64,000 bases of DNA from Leifsonia tongyongensis (GTDB taxonomy: Bacteria; Actinomycetota; Actinomycetes; Actinomycetales; Microbacteriaceae). This document shows positions 42,438-51,529 of this stretch, piece after piece. Both the position numbers and the translations under genes were made by a program. How positions within the stretch are numbered: position 1 is the stretch's first letter; every line of letters begins with the position of its first letter. Under the pieces are notes generated by a model, which saw only the letters and a program-made list of their open reading frames with translations, made no database searches and was not told where the DNA came from. The stretch lies in assembly GCF_010686705.1 (NCBI RefSeq), contig NZ_JAAGWY010000003.1:310001-374000 (forward strand). The letters are read 5' to 3'.

Positions 42438-43139
42438 ATGAAGTTGCACACGCGTGAGTGGGGCACGGGAGATCGTCACGCGGTGCTGGTCCACGGCGTC
42501 ATGTCGGATTCCCGCTGTTGGCGGACGGTCGGGCCCGCGTTGGCCGAGAAGGGCTATCGCGTCACCGCCGTCGACCTTCGAGGTCACGGTCACAGCCCGC
42601 GATCGAACGAGTACACGGCAGAACTGCTCGCGCAGGACGTCGTCGACACCGTGGCGCCCCACCCTGAGCTCGTGATGGGTCACTCCCTGGGAGGTCTCAC
42701 GGTCAGCCTGGCCGTCGAACGACTTCAGCCGGAGCGTGTCGTCTACGTCGACCCGGCGTTCGGTCCCGAGCTGCCGTGGTGGCAGCGGATGCTCGCCCCA
42801 GCCTTCCTCCGGACCCTCGCCTGGGCGTCCGCCGCAGCCATCGCCCGCCGCAATCCGCGCTGGGATCCGCTCGATGTCGCCATCGAGGTCGAGACGATGA
42901 AGTCGTACGACAGGGCCGTCATCCCGGTGCTGGTGGCGCCCGGATCCCTTCGGCCGCCGGAAGAGATGCACGTTCCCTCGCTGGTCGTGCTCGCCGACAA
43001 CTCGCACCTCGTGAAAGAGGATCTCGCCGACCGCCTGCGGGATCGCGGCTTCGCCGTCCGGATCGTCGCCGGGGCCGGCCACACCGTGAACCGGGACGAC
43101 TTCGAGGGCTTCATGAGGGCGCTCGACGGCTGGATCTGA
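42438..43139 (+). CDS. alpha/beta hydrolase
   Basis: A 233-residue alpha/beta-hydrolase-fold protein. Seen: the oxyanion HGVMSDSRCW, the core strand VTAVDLRGHGHSPRS, the nucleophile elbow MGHSLGGLT (Ser), Asp in LVVLADNSH region and catalytic His in GAGHTVNRDDF. Substrate unknown; the lid is short, suggesting an esterase or lactonase-like enzyme. TACAGT ends 7 nt before the ATG. It is divergent from the DUF4190 gene and 43 bp ahead of mfd. Confidence 0.87.
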   Translation: MKLHTREWGTGDRHAVLVHGVMSDSRCWRTVGPALAEKGYRVTAVDLRGHGHSPRSNEYTAELLAQDVVDTVAPHPELVMGHSLGGLTVSLAVERLQPERVVYVDPAFGPELPWWQRMLAPAFLRTLAWASAAAIARRNPRWDPLDVAIEVETMKSYDRAVIPVLVAPGSLRPPEEMHVPSLVVLADNSHLVKEDLADRLRDRGFAVRIVAGAGHTVNRDDFEGFMRALDGWI

Positions 43140-43182
43140 GCCTCGCGGTCGACACGTCGGTGGTACTCCGTAGACTTGTCCG

Positions 43183-46100
43183 GTGATCCTTCAGGGCTTA
43201 ATCGCGGCGCTTTCGCGCGCCTCCACGTTCGATGACGCCCTCGCGTATTCATCGCGCAACGCCGACTTCTCGCTGACCGACGGGCTGCGGGCGCCTCTGC
43301 TCGCCGGGCTCCTCGCGCGCCGGGCGCTGTCGGAGCTGCCACCTGCGCTCCTGGTGATCACAGCGACAGGTCGCGAGTCCGAGTCCGTGCGCGGCGCGCT
43401 CGCCAGCGTGGTGCCGAACGCCGAGATCATCGAGTTCCCGGCGTGGGAGACCCTGCCGCACGAACGCCTGAGCCCGAGCGCCGAGATCGTCGGCAAGAGG
43501 CTGTTGGCCCTGCGCCGCCTGGCCGAATGGCAGAAGGGCGACCGTTCCACGCCGATCATCGTGGTGGCATCTGTGCGCGCCGCATTGCAGCCGGTGGCCG
43601 ACAACCTCACCGACTATGAGGCCATCGAACTGACAGCCGCCGGGCGCGGGTTCGATCTGGCGGGGCTCGCCCTGCAGCTCGTCGACCTCGCCTACTCGCG
43701 CGTCGACATGGTCACGCGGCGCGGCGAGTTCGCCGTGCGCGGCGGCATCCTCGACGTGTTCCCGCCCACGGCCGAGCATCCGTACCGGGTCGACTTCTTC
43801 GGCGACGAGGTGGAGCAGATCCGGCCGTTCTCGGTCGCCGACCAGCGGTCGCTTCCCGACGCGATCGCCTCCGTGACGCTTCCGCCGAGCCGGGAGCTCC
43901 TGCTGAGCGATTCGGTCCGCCAGCGCGCCCGCGAGATGGAGCACGAGTTTCCGAGCATGTCCGGGATGCTCGCGAAGATCGCGGAAGGCATCCCGGTCGA
44001 GGGAATGGAGTCGCTCGCTCCCGCGCTCGTCGATCGCCTCGTCCCGATCACCCATTACCTGCCCGACGGCGCTGCCGTCGCCGTTCTCTCTCCGGAGCGG
44101 GTGGCCGGACGCGCGATCAGCCTCGCTGAGACGAACCGGGAGTTCCTCTCGGCAGCCTGGAGCGCCGCGACGGTCGGTGCCGCAGCGCCGATCGACCTCG
44201 CTGCCGGCGACTTCATGACCCTGGAGAAGCTCAGGGAGAGTGTGCAGTTCTCGAGTCCTGGCGCGCTGGAGCTTGGAGCGTCGCATCGCGACGCCGCGAC
44301 GCCAGCGCCGAGCGAGCTGCGCTCGCGAGGTTCGGCCCCAAACCATCCCTGGTGGACGTTCAGCAGCTTCAACGCCGGCGATCCGGTGCCCGAGCTCCGC
44401 GAGGTCGAGGAATACCTCGCGGTGCGCATCGACGCCGAGGCCATCCCGAGCTTCCAGGGCAACGTCGACGGCGCGATCCAGCACGTGGCGGCTCGACTGC
44501 GCGACGGGTGGAGGGTGGCGGTCGTCGCCGAAGGCGCCGGCCTCGTCGAGCGGGCGGCCGACGTGCTCGCCGAACAGGAACTGCCCGCGCGGCTGGTGGA
44601 GGAGTACCCGGCGGATCCCGAACCGGGCGTCGCATACCTGCTGAAGGCATCCGTCGAGCACGGGTTCGAACTGGCGGAAGCCAAGCTCGCGCTGATGAGC
44701 GAGGGCGAGTTCTACGGGCGCGCCGCCGGCTACGACTCACGCCAGGTCAAGAAGCTGGCGGCGCGTCGAAAGAACGTGGTCGACCCGCTCCAGCTGAAGG
44801 CGGGCGACTACGTCGTTCATCAGACGCACGGCATCGGCAAGTTCGTCGAACTCACGCAGCGTGAAGTCTCGAGCGGTGGGCGCAACGCGGTGAAGTCGAA
44901 GCGAGAGTATCTGTTGCTCGAGTACGCGCCGTCGAAACGCGGCTACCCCGGCGACAAGCTCTACGTGCCGACCGACCAGCTCGACCTGCTGACCCGTTAC
45001 GTGGGCGGCGAGGCCCCGGCGCTCAGCAAGATGGGGGGCAGCGACTGGGCTGCGGCGAAGGGGCGCGCCCGCAAGGCTGTGCGCGACATCGCTGTCGAAC
45101 TGGTCAAGCTCTACTCGGCCCGGATGGCCAGCAAAGGACACGCCTTCGGGCCCGACACCCCCTGGCAGCGCGAACTCGAGGAGGCGTTCCCGTTCGCGGA
45201 GACGCCCGACCAGCTGCAGACCATCGACGAGGTGAAGGCCGACATGGAGCGGCCGATCCCGATGGACCGGCTCATCTCGGGCGATGTCGGCTTCGGGAAG
45301 ACCGAGATCGCGGTGCGTGCGGCGTTCAAGGCCGTCCAGGACGGCAAGCAGGTCGTCATGCTCGTGCCCACCACCCTTCTCGTGAAACAGCACTTCGAGA
45401 CCTTCCAGGAGCGTTTCGCCGGCTTCCCCATCCATCTGCGCGCGCTCAGCCGGTTCCAGACGGACCGCGAGGCCGCCGAGACCGTCCGCGGGCTCGCCGA
45501 CGGCACCGTCGACATCGTGATCGGAACGCACCGTCTGCTCGCCGATGGGATCACGCTCAAAGATCTGGGCCTCGTGATCATCGACGAGGAGCAGCGCTTC
45601 GGCGTCGAGCACAAGGACGCACTCAAGAAGCTGAAGACGAACGTCGACATCCTCGCGATGAGCGCCACGCCCATCCCGCGAACGCTGGAGATGGCTGTCA
45701 CGGGCATCCGCGAGATGTCCACACTCGCGACGCCACCCGAAGACCGGCATCCGATCCTCACCTTCGTCGGGCCGTACTCAGAACGCCAGGTCGCGGCCGC
45801 GATCCGACGCGAGCTCCTGCGCGAGGGGCAGGTCTTCTTCGTGCACAACCGGGTGGGCAGCATCTCGCGAGCCGCAGCCAAACTGGCTGAGCTCGTGCCG
45901 GAGGCGCGCATCGCCGTCGCCCACGGCCAGTTGCCTGAGCATGTGCTCGAGCAGGTGGTCGTCGACTTCTGGGAACGCAAGTTCGATGTGCTCGTCTCCA
46001 CGACCATCATCGAGACCGGTCTGGACATCGCCAACGCGAACACGATCATCATCGACCGCGCGGACAAGTACGGGCTCAGCCAGCTCCATCAGCTGCGTGG

Positions 46101-46884
46101 TCGCGTCGGCCGCGGAAGGGAGCGCGCGTACGCGTACTTCCTGTGGGATGAGAACAAACCGCTCACCGAGACCGCCCACGACCGCCTGTCGACGATCGCG
46201 GCCAACAACGATCTCGGCAGCGGCATGCAGGTGGCTCTGAAAGACCTCGAGATCCGTGGCGCGGGCAACCTGCTCGGCGGCGAACAGTCCGGTCACATCG
46301 CCGGGGTCGGGTTCGACCTCTATCTGAGGATGATCGGCGAGGCCGTCAGCACGTTCAGGGGAGAAGTTGCCGAAGGGCAGACCGAGTTGCGCCTCGAGCT
46401 GCCGGTCGATGCGCACATCCCCGAAGACTATGTCGACAGTGAGCGGCTGCGTCTCGAGGCCTACCAGAAGCTGTCGACCGCCAGCTCGCCCAGCGCGAAG
46501 GAGGACCAGATCGGGCTTGTGCTCGAGGAGCTGACAGACCGGTACGGCGAGCCTCCCGAGCAGGTGGTGAACCTCATCGCCGTGTCCCGGCTCCGGCGCA
46601 CGGCGCAGCGTGCGGGGCTCGGAGAGGTCGTCGCGATGGGCTCCAACCTCCGGGTGGCGCCCGCCATCCTTCCCGACTCGCTTCAGGTGCGCCTGCAGCG
46701 GATGTACCCGGGCTCCAAATACCACGCCGCACCGAAGGTCGTCACCGTGCCACTGCCGCGCGTGAACGGCGAAGCGCCCGCCGATGCCGACCTGGTCGAG
46801 TGGGTCCGTTCGCTGCTGGGAGCGATCTTCCCGGTTCCGGAACCGGCCGAGCCTGCCGAAGCGGCCGAAGCCCCGGCCAATTAG
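43183..46884 (+). CDS. mfd: transcription-repair coupling factor
   Basis: A 1233-residue DNA translocase that removes stalled RNA polymerase and recruits UvrA. UvrB-like N-terminal domains, RNA-polymerase-interacting CarD-like domain (about residues 540-620, GDYVVHQTHGIGKFVELTQ), then RecG-like helicase: Walker A GDVGFGKTE from residue 700, DEEQ at 801-804, and SATPIPRTLEMA; a C-terminal TRCF domain. GTG start with TAGACT 6 nt upstream (leaderless). Residues ~357-388 are an extra linker rich in palindromes at DNA level. It ends 3 bp before the convergent reductase gene. Confidence 0.96.
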   Translation: MILQGLIAALSRASTFDDALAYSSRNADFSLTDGLRAPLLAGLLARRALSELPPALLVITATGRESESVRGALASVVPNAEIIEFPAWETLPHERLSPSAEIVGKRLLALRRLAEWQKGDRSTPIIVVASVRAALQPVADNLTDYEAIELTAAGRGFDLAGLALQLVDLAYSRVDMVTRRGEFAVRGGILDVFPPTAEHPYRVDFFGDEVEQIRPFSVADQRSLPDAIASVTLPPSRELLLSDSVRQRAREMEHEFPSMSGMLAKIAEGIPVEGMESLAPALVDRLVPITHYLPDGAAVAVLSPERVAGRAISLAETNREFLSAAWSAATVGAAAPIDLAAGDFMTLEKLRESVQFSSPGALELGASHRDAATPAPSELRSRGSAPNHPWWTFSSFNAGDPVPELREVEEYLAVRIDAEAIPSFQGNVDGAIQHVAARLRDGWRVAVVAEGAGLVERAADVLAEQELPARLVEEYPADPEPGVAYLLKASVEHGFELAEAKLALMSEGEFYGRAAGYDSRQVKKLAARRKNVVDPLQLKAGDYVVHQTHGIGKFVELTQREVSSGGRNAVKSKREYLLLEYAPSKRGYPGDKLYVPTDQLDLLTRYVGGEAPALSKMGGSDWAAAKGRARKAVRDIAVELVKLYSARMASKGHAFGPDTPWQRELEEAFPFAETPDQLQTIDEVKADMERPIPMDRLISGDVGFGKTEIAVRAAFKAVQDGKQVVMLVPTTLLVKQHFETFQERFAGFPIHLRALSRFQTDREAAETVRGLADGTVDIVIGTHRLLADGITLKDLGLVIIDEEQRFGVEHKDALKKLKTNVDILAMSATPIPRTLEMAVTGIREMSTLATPPEDRHPILTFVGPYSERQVAAAIRRELLREGQVFFVHNRVGSISRAAAKLAELVPEARIAVAHGQLPEHVLEQVVVDFWERKFDVLVSTTIIETGLDIANANTIIIDRADKYGLSQLHQLRGRVGRGRERAYAYFLWDENKPLTETAHDRLSTIAANNDLGSGMQVALKDLEIRGAGNLLGGEQSGHIAGVGFDLYLRMIGEAVSTFRGEVAEGQTELRLELPVDAHIPEDYVDSERLRLEAYQKLSTASSPSAKEDQIGLVLEELTDRYGEPPEQVVNLIAVSRLRRTAQRAGLGEVVAMGSNLRVAPAILPDSLQVRLQRMYPGSKYHAAPKVVTVPLPRVNGEAPADADLVEWVRSLLGAIFPVPEPAEPAEAAEAPAN

Positions 46885-46887
46885 CGG

Positions 46888-47508
46888 CTACCGCTGGCGA
46901 ACCGTGTAGGTCAGGTGCGTCGCCCGCTTCGTCGGTTGCGAGCTGACCTGCTGCAGCGCGATCCGGCTCGCGTCCACGCCGTCGAACAGGCGGATGCCCG
47001 CCCCGAACAGCACGGGAGAGAGCGCGATCGAGAACTCGTCGACCAGGCCGGCGTTCAGGTACTCCAGGATCGCCGCACCGCCGCCCGCGATGCGGACGTC
47101 TCGATCACCGGCGGCTTCGCGCGCCAGGTCGAGTGCGGTCTCGATGCCGTCGTCGACGAAGTGGAAGGTGGTTCCGCCGAGCCGCTCCCAGGGGTCACGC
47201 GTCTCGTGGGTCACCACGAACACCGGCGTGTGGAAAGGAGCATCCTCCGGCCACGCCTGTTCGCCGGCTTCGAACATGCGCTTGCCCATCACGCTCGCGC
47301 CGGTGCGCTCGAACGTCTGACGCGCAATGTCGTTGTCGAGACCTTCGTCTCCGCCGGCGCCGAGCCCCAGGTTCTCGCGGAAGAACCGCGTCGGGAAGAC
47401 CCATTGCTGCAGTTCCATCCACTGCTGCCCCATCAGCTCGTCCGGGGACTGGGGCGCGATGAACCCGTCCAATGACATCGACACGCTGAAGAAGACTTTT
47501 CCGGTCAC
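46888..47508 (-). CDS. dihydrofolate reductase family protein (RibD C-terminal-like)
   Basis: A 206-residue protein with the RibD_C/DHFR-like fold: KVFFSVSMSLDGFIAP at the N-terminus, GASVMGKRMFEAGEQAWPEDAPF, and DVRIAGGGAAILEYLNAGLVDEFSIALSPVLFGAGIRLFDG. Such stand-alone proteins are NADPH reductases of unknown substrate and rarely true folate enzymes. GTG 47508 with TACCAT 6 nt upstream is preferred; the frame's in-phase extension to 47628 reads through the neighbouring membrane gene's end. Confidence 0.87.
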   Translation of the reverse strand: MTGKVFFSVSMSLDGFIAPQSPDELMGQQWMELQQWVFPTRFFRENLGLGAGGDEGLDNDIARQTFERTGASVMGKRMFEAGEQAWPEDAPFHTPVFVVTHETRDPWERLGGTTFHFVDDGIETALDLAREAAGDRDVRIAGGGAAILEYLNAGLVDEFSIALSPVLFGAGIRLFDGVDASRIALQQVSSQPTKRATHLTYTVRQR

Positions 47509-47545
47509 GATCGCATGGTACCCCGCGCAGGGATGCGGTCCCGCC

Positions 47546-48694
47546 CTAGGCGTGCGGGTGCGACCCCGCGGCGGCACCCCAGACGATCGCTCCCAGGACG
47601 ACGAGCAGGATGACCGCGGCGAGCGCAATGCCGACGGGGTGTCCCAGGTTGACCGTCCAGCCCACGCCGAACCGTTTGGGGACGACCAAAGCCGGGTCCG
47701 CCCGGTTGACGTAGACGGATCCGGCCTTCCAGAAGCGGTCGTCGTCGGGCGCTTCGGGCCGGGGAGCGTCGGTGGGGCCCGCGCTTCCGGCCGAGACCGG
47801 CACGCCGGCGCGCGCGGCCACGGTCGCGCGTCGATACCGGACGAGGAACAGGACGATCAGGGCGAAGAGGAGCAGCGGAAGTGCCAGGGTGGCGACGAGG
47901 ATGACGGTCGGCGAGTCCGGGGCCAGCCACCCGACGACGGCCACGCTCGCGAATTCGAGGGCGATGAGGAAGGCGAGCTGGCCCAGCAGCTCCTGCATCA
48001 GGGTGAGCTGGGCGACAGCGAGGCGCGCGGACACCTCGGGAGAGTCCGATGCGACTGCCCTGACCGGCCACCGCGGCATGAGCACGGCGAGCACGAACAG
48101 GAACGCCACCACGCCGATGCCCAGCAGGATCGGGCCGAACACCGACCAGAGGTCCTTCGCGGCGAACCGGTCGGCGACCCCATCCGCGTTCCAGTGCACC
48201 GGCAGGGGGTTGGGGAGGCTGTCGTAGATCGCTGCGCCGATGACGATGGCCGCCATGAGCACGATGATGCCAGCGACGTACCAGCCCAGCGCGGGCGCGA
48301 CCCGGGGCCGGCCGGCAGTGGTGACGGTGGCCGCAAGCCGCACGGGCACATCGTGATACCAGTCGCCATCCCGTTTGGCCTGCTGGATGCGGCGACGGCT
48401 CGTGAGGTAGACGGTGAGGGTGCCGGCGAGAATCACCAGGATCGGCAGGAGCGCGGACGCCAGCGGCGCGAGGGCTGCGCCGAGGATGCCGACGACGACC
48501 GCGCCGAGCGTCACGGAGACCATCCCGATGCGGTACCACTTCACAGCGCCGGTCACGGCAGGATCGCCGACGCGGGTGCTGGGGATGCTGACCCCGAGCG
48601 GGATCGTCGGTCGCGTCAACCAGGGCATGGCGTAGAACATCGCGCCGATCAGGATGACGATGAGCAAGGTGACGATGGACACGATCCAGTTCAT
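47546..48694 (-). CDS. DUF1648/DUF5808 membrane protein
   Basis: A 382-residue protein with about eight membrane helices. The PLPVHWNADGVADRFAAKDLW segment near residue 165 is the DUF1648 signature found in immunity/transport-associated membrane proteins, and the C-terminus (FWKAGSVYVNRADPALVVPKRFGVGWTVNLGHPVG) matches DUF5808. It overlaps a YtrA-type GntR gene by 4 bp. Such pairs usually respond to cell-envelope stress; SdpI-like immunity is a possible analogy but unproven. Confidence 0.83.
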   Translation of the reverse strand: MNWIVSIVTLLIVILIGAMFYAMPWLTRPTIPLGVSIPSTRVGDPAVTGAVKWYRIGMVSVTLGAVVVGILGAALAPLASALLPILVILAGTLTVYLTSRRRIQQAKRDGDWYHDVPVRLAATVTTAGRPRVAPALGWYVAGIIVLMAAIVIGAAIYDSLPNPLPVHWNADGVADRFAAKDLWSVFGPILLGIGVVAFLFVLAVLMPRWPVRAVASDSPEVSARLAVAQLTLMQELLGQLAFLIALEFASVAVVGWLAPDSPTVILVATLALPLLLFALIVLFLVRYRRATVAARAGVPVSAGSAGPTDAPRPEAPDDDRFWKAGSVYVNRADPALVVPKRFGVGWTVNLGHPVGIALAAVILLVVLGAIVWGAAAGSHPHA

Positions 48695-49113
48695 GAGGGG
48701 CTGTCTTTCGCTGTGTCGGACGTGGAGCGACGGGCGGAGAAGTCGTCGACGATGGCGGTGCTGCGTTCGATGATCGCGGCGTCGGTGAGGCCTTGGGCGA
48801 CGGCCTCGGCGAGCAGCGTCGCCAGTCGCGCCGACCAGTCGGCGACGAATGCGTCGTCGGCGGGAGCGGTTCCCGGACCGCGGGCGATGACGGAGCCCGA
48901 CTTGTGGTTGGTGCGGATGATTCCTTCGTTGCGCAGCACGTCGTACGCCTTCGCGACGGTCGCCACGTTGATGCCGAAGTCGACCGCCAGCTGGCGAACC
49001 GAGGCAAGCTGGTCGCCGGGGGTGAGGTCGCCGGCGGCGACTGCTTCGACGACCCGATCGCGGATCTGTTGGTAGATCGGCGCAGCCGACACCGGATCGA
49101 TCTGGATCTGCAC
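48691..49113 (-). CDS. GntR family regulator, YtrA subfamily
   Basis: A 140-residue short GntR regulator: QIQIDPVSAAPIYQQIRDRVVEAVAAGDLTPGDQLASVRQLAVDFGINVATVAKAYDVLRNEGII is the winged helix, followed by only ~60 residues as in YtrA proteins. GTG 49113, preceded by AAGGGCGG, gives the family-standard start (M-Q-I-Q-I-D); in-frame ATGs at 49131 and 49140 are alternatives. It likely represses its own operon through the palindrome at 49138-49166. Confidence 0.9.
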   Translation of the reverse strand: MQIQIDPVSAAPIYQQIRDRVVEAVAAGDLTPGDQLASVRQLAVDFGINVATVAKAYDVLRNEGIIRTNHKSGSVIARGPGTAPADDAFVADWSARLATLLAEAVAQGLTDAAIIERSTAIVDDFSARRSTSDTAKDSPS

Positions 49114-49137
49114 GTGGTCACCGCCCTTCATCTGCTC

Positions 49138-49166
49138 CATCTGTACTATAACAGATGGTACAGATG
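49138..49166 (-). promoter_or_regulatory. autoregulatory operator and -10 box of the GntR operon
   Basis: CATCTGTAC (49138-49146) and GTACAGATG (49158-49166) are perfect inverted arms with an 11-bp centre; ATCTGT/ACAGAT also pair inside. On the minus strand TATAGT (49150-49145) within it is a good -10 box, so binding would block the promoter. Confidence 0.75.
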
Positions 49167-49180
49167 GCGCGACCAGCGGG

Positions 49181-50338
49181 TCAGGCGGCAGGCGAGGGGC
49201 GCGGATGCTCGCGCCGGACCTTGCGGGCGAGCCGGCTGACCAGCAGCGCCGCGATCACGATCGAGATGCCCGAACCGAGCAGCACCGCGAGCGTTCCTTC
49301 ATCCCGTACCTCGGAGTGCGCGGCGAACGCCAGCTCGTTCATCAGCAGGGAGACGGTGAAGCCGATGCCGCCGAGGGCGGCGACCATGACCAGCCCCTCG
49401 AATGAGATCTTGCCCCGGTCGGCCCCGCGCCGGGTGAACGAGCCCAGCCAGCCGCCCAGGGTGATCCCGATGAGCTTGCCGAGCGGAAGGGCGACCAGGA
49501 TTCCCCAGAACGCCGGGGCAAGCTGCGAGGGCGCGACCTGGGGGATGGGTACCAGCGCGGCGGAGAAGGCGAAGAGCGGAAGGATAACTCCGTTGGACCA
49601 GGGTTCCAGGTGGTGGGTGACCCGGCCGGCGGGTTGCCGGGACATGACCAGCCCGAGGGCGACGCCGGCGATGGTGGCGTGCACGCCGGAGTCGTGGACG
49701 AGCCACCAGCTGAGACCGGCGAGCAGCACCATCAGCACCCCGATCGGCACCCGCATCCGCCCTTTCAGGTAACGGCTGAGCACACCGAAGAGGGTGACGG
49801 TGACCGCGGCGAGGAGCAGTTCGACGAGGTTCGGGTTCGCAGTGAAGAAGATCGCGATGATCAGGATCGCGATCAGGTCATCGAGGATCGCGAGTGCGAG
49901 GAGGAACACCCGCAGCCGGTTGGGAAGCCCGCGGCCGAACACGGCGAGAACACCGAGCGCGAACGCGATGTCGGTCGCGGTCGGGATCGGCCAGCCCTGG
50001 CCGTAGCCGGCCGATCCCGCGATCAGCAGGTAGATCCCGGCGGGCACGATCACGCCGAAGACCGCGGCGATCGCGGGATGGATCGCCTTCTGCAGGGTGT
50101 TGAGCTCACCGACGACGAGTTCGTGTTTCAGTTCGACCGCAACGATGAAGAAGAAGACCGCCAGCAGCCCGTCGCTGATCCAGTGGCCGACGGTGAGCTG
50201 CGTGCCGGGCCAGCCGATCGTCGTGTGCTGCAGGTCGGCAAGCGTGGGTCCCACTGCGGTGTTCGCGAGCAACAGGCCCAGAGCCGCAGCACCCAGCAGC
50301 AGCCCGGCCGCCGTGCGCTCCGACCGGATCAGACTCAC
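49181..50338 (-). CDS. nhaA: Na+/H+ antiporter NhaA
   Basis: A 385-residue inner-membrane antiporter exchanging Na+ for H+. Seen: the DGLLAVFFFIVAVELKHELVVGEL helix, the ion-binding Asp pair region (PTATDIAFALGVLAVFG and LAILDDLIAILIIAIFF), and GIGFTVSLLMNELAF. GTG 50338 overlaps the VOC gene stop by 4 bp (GTGA), so this gene is second in a two-gene transcript. The length is typical. Confidence 0.93.
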   Translation of the reverse strand: MSLIRSERTAAGLLLGAAALGLLLANTAVGPTLADLQHTTIGWPGTQLTVGHWISDGLLAVFFFIVAVELKHELVVGELNTLQKAIHPAIAAVFGVIVPAGIYLLIAGSAGYGQGWPIPTATDIAFALGVLAVFGRGLPNRLRVFLLALAILDDLIAILIIAIFFTANPNLVELLLAAVTVTLFGVLSRYLKGRMRVPIGVLMVLLAGLSWWLVHDSGVHATIAGVALGLVMSRQPAGRVTHHLEPWSNGVILPLFAFSAALVPIPQVAPSQLAPAFWGILVALPLGKLIGITLGGWLGSFTRRGADRGKISFEGLVMVAALGGIGFTVSLLMNELAFAAHSEVRDEGTLAVLLGSGISIVIAALLVSRLARKVRREHPRPSPAA

Positions 50339-50697
50339 AGCGGAGCGACCAGGCAGAGCACGTGGCCGTCGGCGTCGCGGATCACCGACTGCCGCTCGCC
50401 CCACTCCTGGTCCGCCGGCTCGTCGATGACCGTCGCCCCGGCCTCGACGGCCGCTTCGGTCGCCGCGTCCACATCGGCGACGGTGAAGCTCGGTGCGACG
50501 CCGGCGTCCCCGGTGGCCGGGATGCGCTCGTGCAGCAACACCTCGATCCCGCTTCCGCCCACATCCGAATCCGTCGCGAGCATCACCAGACCCTCGACCG
50601 CATAGCGGCGGATCAGGCCGAGCACGCCCTCGTAGAGAGCGAGCGCACGGGGGAGTTCTTCGACCGAGATGGTGAGTCGTACGATGCGGGTTCCCAT
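50335..50697 (-). CDS. VOC (glyoxalase-fold) family protein
   Basis: A 120-residue single VOC module: RIVRLTISVEELPRALALYEGVLGL, then GIEVLLHERIPATGDAGVAPSFTVADVDAATEAAVEAGATVIDEP, ending DADGHVLCLVAPL. Possible metal ligands are few, so it may be a binding or resistance protein. TAGCCT ends 6 nt before ATG 50697. It is translationally coupled to nhaA. Confidence 0.85.
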   Translation of the reverse strand: MGTRIVRLTISVEELPRALALYEGVLGLIRRYAVEGLVMLATDSDVGGSGIEVLLHERIPATGDAGVAPSFTVADVDAATEAAVEAGATVIDEPADQEWGERQSVIRDADGHVLCLVAPL

Positions 50698-50767
50698 GAC
50701 ATCAGGCTAGTCGTCCGGGGTTCTCGGGCCACGGTGAGAAGATGGCAGTGGACGTATTGGAGGGCTC

Positions 50768-51490
50768 ATGACCGACCTCAGTTTCTCATCCTCCGCAGCG
50801 ACCGGGGTGCCGACCGAACTCGACGAACTGGTCGCCGTGATGGCCCGGCTCCGCGGGCCCGGCGGGTGTCCCTGGGATGCCGACCAGACGCATGAGTCGC
50901 TCGTGCAGTACCTGATCGAGGAGACCTACGAGCTCGTCGAGGCGATCGAGACCGGCAACCGTGACGACATGCTCGAGGAGCTGGGCGACGTGCTGTACCA
51001 GGTGCTCTTCCACGCGGACATCGCTGCCCACACCCCCGGCGAGGATTTCGACATCCAGGACGTCGCTGCCCAGATGACGGCGAAGATGGTCGGCCGGCAT
51101 CCGCACGTCTTCGGCGACCGCGTCGCGGAGACCCCGGATGCGGTCATGGAGTTCTGGGAAGACCTCAAGCGAAGCGAGAAGCCCGGCCGCACCAGCGTGC
51201 TCGACGGGATTCCCCAGGCGATGCCCTCGCTTGCACTGGCTGACAAACTCCTGGGTCGCGCCGAGAAGGTGGGACTCATCGAGCTCGAGGGCGCCGGCGG
51301 CGTGAACGTCGAGTCGGAGGATGAGCTGGGCGCGCTCCTGCTGGCGATCGTGGCGTCGGCGAAGTCGAAGGGTCTCGATGCCGAGCGGGCGCTGCGTGCC
51401 ACCTTGCGTGACCTGCAGGGCGAGATCCGCGAGCACGAGGCCGGGGTCGCGGACGCGGGGATCATCGGGCTGGCTGTACCCGAGGCCTGA
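50768..51490 (+). CDS. mazG: MazG nucleoside triphosphate pyrophosphohydrolase
   Basis: A 240-residue all-alpha NTP pyrophosphohydrolase. Seen: LRGPGGCPWDADQTHESLVQYLIEETYELVEAIETG and the metal-binding EELGDVLYQVLFHADIA, characteristic EExxE...ExxD pattern; one full MazG domain plus a C-terminal half (LGRAEKVGLIELEGAGGVNVESEDELG). It cleans up abnormal NTPs. GGAGGG precedes the ATG. In actinobacteria mazG often precedes eno, which here is 2.9 kb downstream behind epoxide hydrolase and hisS. Confidence 0.93.
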   Translation: MTDLSFSSSAATGVPTELDELVAVMARLRGPGGCPWDADQTHESLVQYLIEETYELVEAIETGNRDDMLEELGDVLYQVLFHADIAAHTPGEDFDIQDVAAQMTAKMVGRHPHVFGDRVAETPDAVMEFWEDLKRSEKPGRTSVLDGIPQAMPSLALADKLLGRAEKVGLIELEGAGGVNVESEDELGALLLAIVASAKSKGLDAERALRATLRDLQGEIREHEAGVADAGIIGLAVPEA

Positions 51491-51529
51491 TAGCGCGCCC
51501 GAGGCCTGATAGCGCGCCCGAGGCCCGAT
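51479..51529. repeat. 19-bp tandem repeat spanning the mazG stop; intergenic 51491-51795
   Basis: CCCGAGGCCTGATAGCGCG at 51479-51497 and 51498-51516, then a partial copy to 51529 with one change. The first copy encodes the last mazG codons (PEA) and its TGA-TAG double stop. Nothing else is recognised up to the epoxide hydrolase gene end at 51796. Confidence 0.9.
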
